64,000 bases of DNA, taken from NCBI RefSeq assembly GCF_003352085.1, contig NZ_CP025804.1, forward strand, positions 434,001 to 498,000. The letters are read 5' to 3'. Made by a program: the position numbers and the translations under genes. Positions 17,282 through 26,578 of the stretch are shown piece by piece; positions within the stretch are counted from its first letter, which is position 1; every line of letters begins with the position of its first letter. Origin of the DNA: Sulfitobacter sp. SK012 (lineage in GTDB: Bacteria; Pseudomonadota; Alphaproteobacteria; Rhodobacterales; Rhodobacteraceae). The notes below the pieces were generated by a model. The model was not told the DNA's origin and ran no database searches. It saw only the letters and a list, made by a program, of their open reading frames with translations.

Positions 17282-18543
17282 TTATTCTGCTAATGTATAT
17301 AGCGATCTTTGCGGCTGCGTTTTTCGTTGTAACAAAGATTGCGCAGGGCAAGGCCAGTGGGGACTATACCTCGCTGAAGACAGTTACGTTTGGTGATGAA
17401 AGCGCTGTGCGGCCCAACCGGGCGGCGGGTGTTATTTCGGTTCTGACGATATTTTTGTTGTGGGCGATGTTTACCGGATCATCGTTGATCCCGTCGTTCC
17501 TGCATGCGCCGGGCCCGTTCAAGGGTGATGCGTCGTTTGAGTACACGCTCAAAGCGGGCGATCAGACTGACACCGCCACCGTCGATATTTTGGTGCATCC
17601 GCGCGGCGAAAGTCCAGAGACACCAGTGGTCGATCCGGGTGACGGCATTGCCAAGAACGATTCCGTCATGGTTGCTCAGTGGCGCAACGTGCTGGTGCAG
17701 TTCGACAAGAACGATGAGATCAGTAAGAAAGATGGCGCTCAGATTGCCGCCATCGACGGTCAGTCGGTTGTTCCTGGAGACGAGGTTGCAGTCACGGGCG
17801 GGACGGTCACAATTTCGGACAAAGGCACGCCCAACTTCGAGCCGACGCGCGGCTGGCAGATGGAACCATTGTACTTGCCGTCTCCCGAGGCGGTGTTTGA
17901 ACGCACGATCAAAGTCGCTACCGAAGGGTTCCGAGGCACATCGCTTTTGGGACACCTGGGTTGGTCTTTGTACCGCGTTATCGCCGGTTTCATCTGTGGG
18001 GCTATCGTGGGTATTCCGTTGGGATATGCGATGGGTTTGAGCAATTGGTTCCGTGGATGGTTTGATCCAATTGTGGAATTCATGCGCCCTGTACCACCCT
18101 TGGCGTTGATTCCATTGGTGATCATCTGGGCCGGGATTGGTGAGGGAGGCAAGATCATCCTGCTGTTCCTTGCGGCCTTGTGGATTATGGCGATCGCGGC
18201 ACGCTCTGGTGTGTCTGGGGTCAATATTTCCAAGGTGCATGCGGCTTATAGTTTGGGTGCCAGCAAGTGGCAGATCATGCGATACGTCATCATCCCCAAC
18301 TCGCTACCGGAGATATTTACCGGCGCGCGTGTGGCGATGGGCGTGTGTTGGGGCACTGTTGTTGCGGCTGAACTTGTCGCAGCTGAGAAGGGCGCAGGCA
18401 TGATGATCATGGTCGCGTCGAAGTTCCAGAACACCGATATCGTACTGTTGGGCATTATCTTGATCGGCATCATCGGCTTTGGCATCGACATGTTGATGCG
18501 CTGGGCCGAGCGGATCTTGGTGCCTTGGAAGGGCAAAGGGTAA
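17278..18543 (+). CDS. tauC: taurine ABC transporter permease with a large extra-cytoplasmic insertion
   Basis: A 421-residue membrane protein. The last ~220 residues are a normal SsuC/TauC-type BPD permease (LYLPSPEAVFERT, then the EAA-type loop AAYSLGASKWQIMRYVIIPNSLPEI at about 320-345 in shortened form, and several membrane helices). The N-terminal part is unusual: a helix at ~2-20, another at ~50-68, then about 125 polar residues (~72-195) that lie outside the core fold. Typical TauC proteins have ~275-290 residues. The insertion most likely sits in the periplasm and could contact TauA. It overlaps tauB by 4 bp and ends at a terminator. Confidence 0.88.
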   Translation: MIILLMYIAIFAAAFFVVTKIAQGKASGDYTSLKTVTFGDESAVRPNRAAGVISVLTIFLLWAMFTGSSLIPSFLHAPGPFKGDASFEYTLKAGDQTDTATVDILVHPRGESPETPVVDPGDGIAKNDSVMVAQWRNVLVQFDKNDEISKKDGAQIAAIDGQSVVPGDEVAVTGGTVTISDKGTPNFEPTRGWQMEPLYLPSPEAVFERTIKVATEGFRGTSLLGHLGWSLYRVIAGFICGAIVGIPLGYAMGLSNWFRGWFDPIVEFMRPVPPLALIPLVIIWAGIGEGGKIILLFLAALWIMAIAARSGVSGVNISKVHAAYSLGASKWQIMRYVIIPNSLPEIFTGARVAMGVCWGTVVAAELVAAEKGAGMMIMVASKFQNTDIVLLGIILIGIIGFGIDMLMRWAERILVPWKGKG

Positions 18544-18604
18544 CCGAGCCATTCGCCCAGCCTGCGGGCTGGGCCACAGCAATTGGTTACGGCAAAACGA
18601 AAAA

Positions 18605-18633
18605 CGCCGCGCTGAGATGCGCGGCGTTTTTTT
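18605..18633. terminator. bidirectional terminator between tauC and the helicase gene
   Basis: A perfect 8-bp stem CGCCGCGC/GCGCGGCG (18605-18612 with 18619-18626), with A-run before and T-run after, serving convergent tauC and the helicase gene. Confidence 0.88.
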
Positions 18634-18644
18634 GTTGTTCGGGG

Positions 18645-20801
18645 TTACTTAGGGCGGAAGCTTGATTTTCCGCGCTTTGGCGTCGCTTCACCACCACGGG
18701 GTGGCCCGCTGGGTTTGCCCGCTGGTTTTGGGCGCGCGTTAGGTTTGGCACCCTGCTTGCCGATCTTGTTCGGCGGCGTGAAGCGTTTGGACGGATCAGA
18801 AGCACGCTTGTATGTGTTCTCTGCTGGCTTTTCCTCGCGTGGAGCGGGGGCCGCATTTTTATCCCAAACGCGCTTTGCCTTGGCGCGGGGTTTGCCTTCG
18901 GCATTCTCCGGGCGTGCATCCGGGCGCGGTGTGCTGTCTTTCCACTTAGGCTTGCCCTCTGATTTGGGCTTGGGCGCTGCACCGGGTTTCATCGGGCTGC
19001 GGTCCGTCTTGTGGGACTTTGGTGGACGTGCGCCTTTTGGGGCTTTGGCCGGTTCATAGCGCGGTTTGGAGTGCGCCTGCGGGGCCTCTTCGGCGGCTGC
19101 GTAGGGTTTGCGCGGCGTGGTTGGGGCGTCCGGATTATAGGCCGGTTTATCCCGCTTGGGGCCACGATCTGGCTTGGGACCACGATCAGGGCGATCGGGA
19201 CGGGGGCCGCGCGATTTAGGACCAAAGTCGGGTACGCCGTCCATTTTGGTGATCTTCACGCCATCTTCGGCTTCCATGTTTGGGCCAAGCGCGTTGATGA
19301 AGCGTTGTGCGGATGTCTCAAGCACTTCGATATAGGAGTGGCGCGGTTGGACGCGAATCGCACCGATATCATCGCGGGTCATATCACCGACGCGGCAGAC
19401 CATGGGCAGCAAGGTCCGTGGTTCTGCACCATCGTTGCGGCCTGTGCTGACGGTGAACCAGACGGAGGCTCCGAATGCAGGACGTGGTTTTTCTTCGCCT
19501 GCGGCACCGGGTTCTGCCAGTTCTTCAGGGGCAGAGGCGCGCGCACGGTAGAGGTTCACGAACGCAGTTGCGAGCTGTTGGGTGCTGAATTTTTCAGCCA
19601 GTGTTGTGACGAATTCGGCGGCGTCTTCGGGTGCCGGCGTTGTCCATGCGTCATCAGACAGCAGGCGTGCTTCATCTGCGGCATTAACCTGCGCGGCCGA
19701 GGGAGGATCTGCCCATTCGACTTTGAGCTTGGCCCCACCGATAAGACGGTTGGCCTTGCTGCGCAGTTTTGGCGGCACGATCAGGGCCGAGACACCTTTG
19801 CGGCCCGCGCGACCTGTGCGGCCAGAACGGTGCAGCAGCGTGTCCGAATTGGAGGGCAAATCTGCGTGGATCACCAGCTCAAGATTGGGCAGGTCGATAC
19901 CGCGTGCGGCGACATCGGTCGCTACACAGACGCGGGCGCGCCCGTCGCGCAGAGATTGTAGCGCGTTGGTGCGTTCCGACTGCGACAGCTCACCCGACAG
20001 TGCCACAACCGAGAAATTGCGGTTCGTCAGGCGTGTGGTCAGACGTGCGACAGCAGCGCGGGTGTTGCAGAAAACGATAGCGTTTTTCGCCTCGTAGAAC
20101 CGCAAGATGTTCAGAATCGCGTTTTCGATGTCGCGCTGTTGGGTATTAAGCGCGCGGTATTCGATGTCGGCGTGTTGTTTGGTATCTGACGCCACGTTAA
20201 TGCGCTGTGCGTCGCGCTGGTAGCTTTTGGCCAGCTTGGCGATGGCGGCCGGTACGGTTGCCGAGAACATGAGTGTGCGTCGTTCCGATGGGGATTCGCT
20301 GAGGATGAACTCAAGTTCTTCGCGAAATCCAAGGTCGAGCATTTCGTCAGCTTCGTCCATGACAACGGCGCGCAAAGAGCCAAGGTCAATGTTGCCACGT
20401 TTGATGTGATCGCACAGACGTCCGGGTGTGGCGACAACCACATGGGCACCACGGTCTAGCGCGCGGCGTTCCGTGCGTTGGTCCATGCCACCAACACAGG
20501 TGGTCACGATGGCTCCGGCTTTGCCATAAAGCCATGTCAGCTCGCGGCTGACCTGCATTGCAAGTTCGCGCGTCGGCGCGATTACCAGTGCCAGCGGCGC
20601 GGCCGCGCGGCCAAATTTGACTGCGTCCCCGAGGAGCGTGGGCGCGATGGCAATGCCAAAAGCGACCGTCTTGCCAGACCCGGTTTGGGCCGAGACCAGA
20701 AGGTCAGCATTGATCAAAGCGTCGTCAGTGACGGCGGTTTGTACGGGGGTCAGGGCGTCATAGCCTTGGGCGGCGAGTGCATCTGCGATAGTTTGGATCA
20801 C
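18645..20801 (-). CDS. DEAD-box ATP-dependent RNA helicase with DbpA-type RNA-binding domain
   Basis: A 718-residue protein. The helicase core (~1-370) shows LTPVQ, motif I AQTGSGKT, APTRELAMQ, TPGRLCDH, MDEADEML, MFSATVP, FCNTRAAVARL, ATDVAARGIDLP and HRSGRTGRAGRKG. A DbpA/CsdA-like RNA-binding domain follows at ~455-530 (VWFTVSTGRNDGAEPRTLLP). The last ~180 residues are a Pro/Lys/Arg-rich disordered tail, probably an extra RNA-binding surface. Likely roles are ribosome assembly and RNA remodelling, including in the cold (DeaD/CsdA-like). It is a single-gene unit, divergent from the SOS mutasome. Confidence 0.92.
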   Translation of the reverse strand: MIQTIADALAAQGYDALTPVQTAVTDDALINADLLVSAQTGSGKTVAFGIAIAPTLLGDAVKFGRAAAPLALVIAPTRELAMQVSRELTWLYGKAGAIVTTCVGGMDQRTERRALDRGAHVVVATPGRLCDHIKRGNIDLGSLRAVVMDEADEMLDLGFREELEFILSESPSERRTLMFSATVPAAIAKLAKSYQRDAQRINVASDTKQHADIEYRALNTQQRDIENAILNILRFYEAKNAIVFCNTRAAVARLTTRLTNRNFSVVALSGELSQSERTNALQSLRDGRARVCVATDVAARGIDLPNLELVIHADLPSNSDTLLHRSGRTGRAGRKGVSALIVPPKLRSKANRLIGGAKLKVEWADPPSAAQVNAADEARLLSDDAWTTPAPEDAAEFVTTLAEKFSTQQLATAFVNLYRARASAPEELAEPGAAGEEKPRPAFGASVWFTVSTGRNDGAEPRTLLPMVCRVGDMTRDDIGAIRVQPRHSYIEVLETSAQRFINALGPNMEAEDGVKITKMDGVPDFGPKSRGPRPDRPDRGPKPDRGPKRDKPAYNPDAPTTPRKPYAAAEEAPQAHSKPRYEPAKAPKGARPPKSHKTDRSPMKPGAAPKPKSEGKPKWKDSTPRPDARPENAEGKPRAKAKRVWDKNAAPAPREEKPAENTYKRASDPSKRFTPPNKIGKQGAKPNARPKPAGKPSGPPRGGEATPKRGKSSFRPK

Positions 20802-20956
20802 GGGAGTGTCGTCCTATGGGGGGAGGCGGGATATGTCGCCCTAGTCGGTCGCGCGCGGTTTGTACACCGGGCATTTGCACGCTGCATGTGGGGGTTTTTA
20901 GGTTATCTGGGCGTGGGAGGCTGAAAAAGGCTCGTCATGAGCTCTCTTTTCAAATA

Positions 20957-20971
20957 GAACAAAACATGAAC
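20957..20971 (+). promoter_or_regulatory. LexA-binding SOS box of the imuA-imuB-dnaE2 operon
   Basis: GAAC-N7-GAAC at 20957-20971, an exact match to the direct-repeat LexA box of alphaproteobacteria (GTTCN7GTTC read on the other strand). It ends 14 bp before the imuA start codon and just upstream of its Shine-Dalgarno sequence, so LexA here should block the promoter or early elongation. Confidence 0.85.
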
Positions 20972-20985
20972 TTATGGAGGAATGC

Positions 20986-21717
20986 ATGCACAACGATTCT
21001 TCTTTGGGGCAGGTGATTTCCCTGTCTGCCAAGCACCCGCTGCTGGAGGTGCCGGACGCGCCTCCAGACCCCGGTGCGGGGCCTGCGGTGTTGCGCGATG
21101 CTGTACTGGCGCAACCTTTCGATGGGGCGGCGACGGGGTTTGTGTTGGCGTGTTTGCCGTACAGCACCGCGCCGGTTTTGTGGGTGCAAGATCGGATGTC
21201 GCGCCGCGAAAATGGACGACTTTATGGGGCGGGGTTGCCGGCCATGGGCTTTGTTGGTCGCGTGTTGCGAGTCGAGGTGAGCCATCCGCGCGATGTATTG
21301 TGGGCGATGGAAGAAGGTGCGGCCTGTGCCGGGCTGGCCGCTGTCGTGGGCGAAATACATGGCGCGCCGCCCGTGCTGGATTTCACCGCGACCAAACGGT
21401 TGGCGCTTCGGTCAGAGGCGGCAGGCGTGCCGGTTTGGTTGATCCGGTCAGGCGATCCGGGCACGTTGAGTGCGGCGCGCGAACGCTGGCGGGTGGGATC
21501 GGTTCGGTCCGTGGACAACAGATTCGACGCACAAGCCCCCGGCGCACCCTTATGGGAGGCGGAGCTTTTTCGGGCGCGCAGCCGCAGTCCCGGTACATGG
21601 ATAGCGGCGCATGACCCGCGGGCCCGAGACAGGGCGGATCGCCTCCGTTTTCTTTCCCGATTTGGCGATGGACCGGTGGCGACGGATCACGGCGCAGCAG
21701 CGGACGTTGCCGGATGA
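20986..21717 (+). CDS. imuA: ImuA, SOS mutasome accessory protein
   Basis: A 243-residue RecA-like/ImuA family protein, first gene of the damage-inducible mutagenesis cassette. Recognition rests on position directly before imuB and dnaE2, size, and segments such as GFVLACLPYSTAPVLWVQD and AGVPVWLIRSG. It lacks an intact Walker A, as is common in this alphaproteobacterial branch. The start is ATG 20986, since GGAGG (20976-20980) sits 5 bp upstream; the earlier in-frame ATG at 20974 would overlap that site. ImuA links the inactive polymerase ImuB with DnaE2 in translesion synthesis. The 3' end overlaps imuB by 107 bp. Confidence 0.85.
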   Translation: MHNDSSLGQVISLSAKHPLLEVPDAPPDPGAGPAVLRDAVLAQPFDGAATGFVLACLPYSTAPVLWVQDRMSRRENGRLYGAGLPAMGFVGRVLRVEVSHPRDVLWAMEEGAACAGLAAVVGEIHGAPPVLDFTATKRLALRSEAAGVPVWLIRSGDPGTLSAARERWRVGSVRSVDNRFDAQAPGAPLWEAELFRARSRSPGTWIAAHDPRARDRADRLRFLSRFGDGPVATDHGAAADVAG

Positions 21718-23152
21718 TGACGTGGCGACGGTGCTGTCGCGTGAAGGGACGCACGGCCCGGTGATCCATGCCACCAGTGCTGCGGCGCGCGCGCGTGGTG
21801 TTGCGGTTGGTGACCGGGTGGTGGACGCGCAGGCGATTCATCCTGATTTACATGTGGAGCAGGCGGACCCTGAGGGGGATACTGCGTTGCTCAAGCGATT
21901 GGCGATGTGGGCGCGACGTTGGTCGCCTTGGACGGTGTCTGACGGTGATGGGATCGTGCTGGATGTCAGCGGTGTGGCGCATCTTTTTGGCGGTGAAGAC
22001 GCGCTGTTGCGCGATATGGCCACGCGGTTTGCCATGCAGGGGTTGGTGGCGCGACTTGCGATGGCCCCCACGCGTGGGGCGGCGCAGATGTTAGCGCGCT
22101 ATGGTGCGCAGGGGGCGATTTGTGACGTTGATACTGTGGCAGTGATGCTGGGCCCTTTGCCTGTTGCGGCGTTGCGACTGTCTGCGGATATGGTGCGACT
22201 TTTGGACCGATTGGGGCTCAAGACTATTGGGGCGCTGGACGCTGTGCCACGGGTCGCGCTGATGCGGCGTTTTGCGGGCAGGGAGGAGGCGGACAACCCG
22301 TTGATTTTGCTGGATCGTGCGCTTGGGCGCATGGCGGATCCCTTAAGCGCGCCACCCGATGCACAGGTTTGGATCGCGCGTAGTAAGCTGGCGGAACCGG
22401 TGATGGACCCCGTGCCACATCTGGACGCGCTGGCAGAAGATTTATGCGCCCAACTTGCGAGCACAGAACAGGGCGCGCGGCGGCTGCGGCTGACGATTTA
22501 CCGCGTGGACGGCGAATGGCGCAGCCGGGATGTAGCGACCGCGCAGGCAAGCCGGGAGCCAGCGCATTTCGTGCGGTTGGTAGCGGGCAAGTTGGAGGGG
22601 GTCGATCCCGGCTTTGGTTTTGATCTGATCACATTGGAGGCGTTGCGGGCCGAACCGCTGTCCTTGCATCAAGACCGTCTGGATGGGGCGCGTGATGCGC
22701 AGCGAGATGTGGCAGCATTGCTCGACCGGCTGACGGCCAAGCTGGGGCCGGAAAAGATCACGTGGGATGTCTGGGTTGAGAGCCACCTACCCGAACGGGT
22801 GGCTCGGCAGGTGCCGGCGCTGACGGGAGCGGGTGCCGCGCCACCAGTGTTGTCGCGGGATCGTCCGTTGCGATTGATGGAGCCGGCAGAGGAGATTGCG
22901 GTGCTTTATGCGGTACCCGAAGGTCCGCCCGCGCGGTTTCGCTGGCGGCGGGTGGCGTTTCTGACTGCGCGCCATGAGGGGCCTGAGCGAATCGCGCCTG
23001 AGTGGTGGCGTGATCGCCCGGGCACGCGGTTACGGGATTATTACAAGGTCGAGGTGCAGGATGGACGGCGGTTCTGGATGTACCGTGAGGGCGTATTGGG
23101 GGATCATAGGGGCAGTGATCCGCGCTGGTTCTTGCATGGGTTTTTTGCGTGA
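21611..23152 (+). CDS. imuB: ImuB, Y-family polymerase-like mutasome protein
   Basis: A 513-residue protein of the DinB/UmuC superfamily. The N-terminus RIASVFFPDLAMDRWRR is the ImuB form of the first motif, lacking the acidic catalytic pair of active Y-family enzymes. DGIVLDVSGVAHLFGGE takes the place of the usual catalytic SxDE motif. ImuB serves as the beta-clamp-binding hub for DnaE2. The start at 21611 is supported by the conserved N-terminus, so the long overlap with imuA is probably real. It ends 72 bp before dnaE2. Expected to be LexA-regulated from the upstream box. Confidence 0.9.
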   Translation: MTRGPETGRIASVFFPDLAMDRWRRITAQQRTLPDDDVATVLSREGTHGPVIHATSAAARARGVAVGDRVVDAQAIHPDLHVEQADPEGDTALLKRLAMWARRWSPWTVSDGDGIVLDVSGVAHLFGGEDALLRDMATRFAMQGLVARLAMAPTRGAAQMLARYGAQGAICDVDTVAVMLGPLPVAALRLSADMVRLLDRLGLKTIGALDAVPRVALMRRFAGREEADNPLILLDRALGRMADPLSAPPDAQVWIARSKLAEPVMDPVPHLDALAEDLCAQLASTEQGARRLRLTIYRVDGEWRSRDVATAQASREPAHFVRLVAGKLEGVDPGFGFDLITLEALRAEPLSLHQDRLDGARDAQRDVAALLDRLTAKLGPEKITWDVWVESHLPERVARQVPALTGAGAAPPVLSRDRPLRLMEPAEEIAVLYAVPEGPPARFRWRRVAFLTARHEGPERIAPEWWRDRPGTRLRDYYKVEVQDGRRFWMYREGVLGDHRGSDPRWFLHGFFA

Positions 23153-23224
23153 TGGAAAACGGCGCGCGCCTGAGACGACGCCCTGTCCGCCATCCCGCCG
23201 CCTATGTCGCGGGGGGACAGGGCC

Positions 23225-26200
23225 ATGCCTCAGCAGGACGGATATAAGCGGCGCACGCTAGAGGTGGATGATCCGTTTCACTGGAACGATCCTGCGCCTT
23301 ATGTCGAGTTGGGCGTGGCGAGTTGCTTTTCGTTTCTACGTGCGGCGTCGGATGCTGTGGACCTGACAGCGACGGCAAACTTGCAAGGTTATGACGCAAT
23401 GGGGGTGGCGGATCACAACACGCTGGCGGGTGTGGTGCGGGTGCATGTGGAGGCCAAGAAGGCCAAACTGCGTCCGCTGATTGGCACGCGGTTGGTGCTT
23501 TTGTGTGGAACCGAGTTGTTGGCTTATCCACGCGACCGTGCGGGTTATGCCGCGCTGTCGGTGCTGTTGAGCAAGGGCAAGATGGCTGATGTAGAAGGCG
23601 GGTGGCAGCAAAAGGGCGAGACGCATCTGACACTGGACATGTTGGGTACGCTGGGCCGTGCCGTGCAGTTGATCGTTATGCCGCCCGAGGCGCTGGATGT
23701 GTTTGAGGCTGGGTTGCCTCGCTTGGTACGCGCGCTGCCGGGGCTGGGTCATGTGGGCGCGGCGTACCTGTATCGCGGTGATGATGTTGCGCGGATCAAC
23801 CGTCTGGACCGGATCGCGCGCGCGCAAGGCTTGAGAATATTGGCGACGAATGATGTGCTTTATCATGCACCCCAAAAACGCCCGCTTCAGGATGTGATGA
23901 CCTGTATTCGGATTGGGACGACGGTTGATCGTGCGGGATTTGCGCTGGAGGCGAATGCAGAGCGCTATCTTAAGCCGCCCAGTGAGATGTGCCGGCTGTT
24001 CACGCGCTGGCCTCATGCGATTGCAGCTACGCGCAAGGTGGCAGACGCCTGTCAATTTTCGCTGGACGATCTGAAGTATGAATACCCGCATGAGATCGTA
24101 CCTGAGGGGCGTAGCGCGCAGGAAGAACTGGAGCGGTTGACCTGGGAGGGCGCGCAGGGTCGCTACCCGGATGGTGTTTCGGAACGGATCAGGGCAATTA
24201 TCGAGAAGGAGTTCGCGCTGATCCGGAGCAAAAAGATCGCGCGGTATTTCCTGACCATCAACGATATTGTGCGGTTTGCTCGCGAGGATGCTAGCCCGCC
24301 GATCCTGTGTCAGGGGCGCGGATCAGCGGCCAATTCGGCGGTGTGTTTCTGTCTGGGGGTCACGGCAGTGGACCCCGAGGAGCATGATGTTCTGTTCGAG
24401 CGGTTTCTGAGCGAAGAACGCGATGAGCCGCCTGACATCGATGTTGATTTTGAACACGAGCGGCGTGAGGAGGTGATCCAGTATATGTATGAAAAATACG
24501 GACGGGATCGGGCCGGGCTCTGTGCAACGGTGATCCATTACCGCCCACGGTCGGCCATTCGCGAGGTTGGTCGCGCGATGGGGCTGTCTGAGGACGTGAC
24601 CAGCAAACTGGCCAGCACGGTCTGGGGCAGCTTTGAGGCGGATGTCCAAGATGCGCGCGTCAAGGAGGCGGGCATGGATCTGTCGGATCCCTACCTGCGC
24701 CGGGTGATCGCGCTGGCGCGACAAATGACAGGGATGCCGCGGCATCTGAGCCAGCATGTGGGCGGATTTATCCTGACCGAGCGCCCCCTGACGGAGATGG
24801 TTCCCATCGGGAATGGTGCCATGCCTGAGCGCAGTTTCATCGAATGGGACAAAGATGACATCGACGCCTTGGGTATCTTTAAGGTGGATATCTTGGCGCT
24901 GGGAATGCTGACGTGCATCGCTAAATGCTTTGATCTTCTGCGCGCGCATTATGTCGTGGATCACGATCTGGCCAGTGTGCCGTCTGATGATCCAGAGACG
25001 TATGATATGTTGTGCGCAGGCGACAGTCTGGGTGTCTTTCAGGTCGAGAGTCGGGCGCAGATGGCGATGCTGCCCAAGCTGCGGCCCCGGCGGTTTTATG
25101 ATCTGGTGATTGAGGTGGCGATTGTGCGGCCCGGACCTATTCAGGGCGACATGGTGCATCCCTATCTACGTAGGCGGCAGGGCATCGAAGGGGTGAGTTA
25201 TCCAGCGCCTGGGCCGGATCATCCGCAGGACGAATTGCTCAAGATATTGGGGCGAACGTTGGGAGTGCCGATCTTTCAGGAACAGGCGATGAAGATTGCA
25301 ATTGATGCGGCCAGATTTTCGCCGAAAGAAGCCAATGAGTTGCGCAAGGCGATGGCCACGTTCCGATCGCGAGGCACGATTGAGACATTGCAAAACAAGA
25401 TGGTCGGAAGGATGACAGAGCGAGGGTACGATCCCGAATTTGCTGAGCGATGTTTCAACCAGATTAAGGGGTTCGGGGATTATGGATTTCCCGAAAGCCA
25501 CGCGGCGAGCTTTGCCAAGCTGGTTTATGTGTCGAGTTGGATGAAGTGCCATTACCCGGCGGCGTTCGCCTGTGCGCTGCTGAATTCCCAACCGATGGGG
25601 TTTTATGCACCTGCCCAAATCGTGCGAGATGCGCGCGATCACGGGGTGGAAGTGCGCGGAGTGGATGTGAATTACTCCGATTGGAACTGTACGCTAGAGC
25701 CCTGTGCGAAGGGGTTTGCGCTGCGGCTGGGCCTGCGGCAGGTGGACGGGATGCGCGAGGATGCGGGGCGTCGGATCATGGCCGCGCGCGAAGAACCGTT
25801 TGTGGACGTCGCGGATCTCAAGGCGCGGGCTAGACTGGATCGGGGGATCACGGGCAAGTTGGCCGCAGCGGATGCGTTTCGGTCGGTGGGCATCGACCGG
25901 CGTCAAGCGTTGTGGCAGATGCAGGGCTTGCGTGACGCACCTGCCTTGCCGATTTTTGACCACGTTGAGGCCGCGGGCGAAGGGGCGGAGCCTGTGGTGG
26001 CGCTCCCGGCCATGGCGCAAGCCGAACATGTGGTGGCTGATTACCAGACGCTGCGCCTGTCCTTAAAGGCGCATCCACTGCAATTCTTTCGCACAAGTCT
26101 TGCCAAACAAGGGTTTTCGGCGACAGAAAACCTGATCCACATGGGACATGGCCAGCGGGTGTCACTGGCCGGATTGGTGTTGGTGCGCCAGAAGCCGGGT

Positions 26201-26533
26201 AGCGCCAAGGGCGTGTGTTTCATCACGCTGGAGGATGAGGTCGGCGTGGCCAATCTGGTAATCTGGCCAAAGCTCTTTGATCATTTTCGTGCCATCATTA
26301 TGTCTGCGCGGCTGCTGGTCGTGCATGGGCGGGTGCAGACGGATGGGCAGGTCATTCACGTGGTTGCGGACCGGCTGGAGAACCGAACAGACCGGTTGGA
26401 TTGTTTGGGCGACAGTCCTGTGCCGTCGGGTGGGGACAGAGATCACCCAAAGCCTCCCGTTCCGGGGCAGGTCAGCCCACGCAAACATCCGCGTGACGTG
26501 CGCGTGATCCCCAAGTCGCGGGATTTCCACTGA
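23225..26533 (+). CDS. dnaE2: error-prone DNA polymerase III alpha subunit DnaE2
   Basis: A 1102-residue DnaE2. It has a PHP domain (~20-230, MGVADHNTLAG), a polymerase III alpha core with GRGSAANSAVCFCLG and the Asp-rich DEPPDIDVDFEHERR catalytic motif (~400), helix-hairpin-helix regions and a C-terminal OB fold (VSLAGLVLVRQKPGS). It extends primers past damage in the SOS response. ATG 23225 is preferred because a G-rich Shine-Dalgarno (23211-23217) precedes it; 23204 is an alternative. About 25 residues before the PHP domain exceed the usual N-terminus. Last gene of the cassette; only 45 bp separate it from the kinase gene. Confidence 0.95.
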   Translation: MPQQDGYKRRTLEVDDPFHWNDPAPYVELGVASCFSFLRAASDAVDLTATANLQGYDAMGVADHNTLAGVVRVHVEAKKAKLRPLIGTRLVLLCGTELLAYPRDRAGYAALSVLLSKGKMADVEGGWQQKGETHLTLDMLGTLGRAVQLIVMPPEALDVFEAGLPRLVRALPGLGHVGAAYLYRGDDVARINRLDRIARAQGLRILATNDVLYHAPQKRPLQDVMTCIRIGTTVDRAGFALEANAERYLKPPSEMCRLFTRWPHAIAATRKVADACQFSLDDLKYEYPHEIVPEGRSAQEELERLTWEGAQGRYPDGVSERIRAIIEKEFALIRSKKIARYFLTINDIVRFAREDASPPILCQGRGSAANSAVCFCLGVTAVDPEEHDVLFERFLSEERDEPPDIDVDFEHERREEVIQYMYEKYGRDRAGLCATVIHYRPRSAIREVGRAMGLSEDVTSKLASTVWGSFEADVQDARVKEAGMDLSDPYLRRVIALARQMTGMPRHLSQHVGGFILTERPLTEMVPIGNGAMPERSFIEWDKDDIDALGIFKVDILALGMLTCIAKCFDLLRAHYVVDHDLASVPSDDPETYDMLCAGDSLGVFQVESRAQMAMLPKLRPRRFYDLVIEVAIVRPGPIQGDMVHPYLRRRQGIEGVSYPAPGPDHPQDELLKILGRTLGVPIFQEQAMKIAIDAARFSPKEANELRKAMATFRSRGTIETLQNKMVGRMTERGYDPEFAERCFNQIKGFGDYGFPESHAASFAKLVYVSSWMKCHYPAAFACALLNSQPMGFYAPAQIVRDARDHGVEVRGVDVNYSDWNCTLEPCAKGFALRLGLRQVDGMREDAGRRIMAAREEPFVDVADLKARARLDRGITGKLAAADAFRSVGIDRRQALWQMQGLRDAPALPIFDHVEAAGEGAEPVVALPAMAQAEHVVADYQTLRLSLKAHPLQFFRTSLAKQGFSATENLIHMGHGQRVSLAGLVLVRQKPGSAKGVCFITLEDEVGVANLVIWPKLFDHFRAIIMSARLLVVHGRVQTDGQVIHVVADRLENRTDRLDCLGDSPVPSGGDRDHPKPPVPGQVSPRKHPRDVRVIPKSRDFH

Positions 26534-26578
26534 CATCGAATGCCGCTAAAGTCTGCCAAACATCTCTGAGGAAGCACG

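Noticed and set aside
19011..19961. A 316-codon plus-strand frame opposite the helicase tail
   Set aside because: Gly/Cys/Trp-rich translation, produced by the repetitive basic tail on the other strand.
24323..25159. A 278-codon minus-strand frame inside dnaE2
   Set aside because: Antisense shadow of a conserved polymerase; His/Arg-rich composition without domains.
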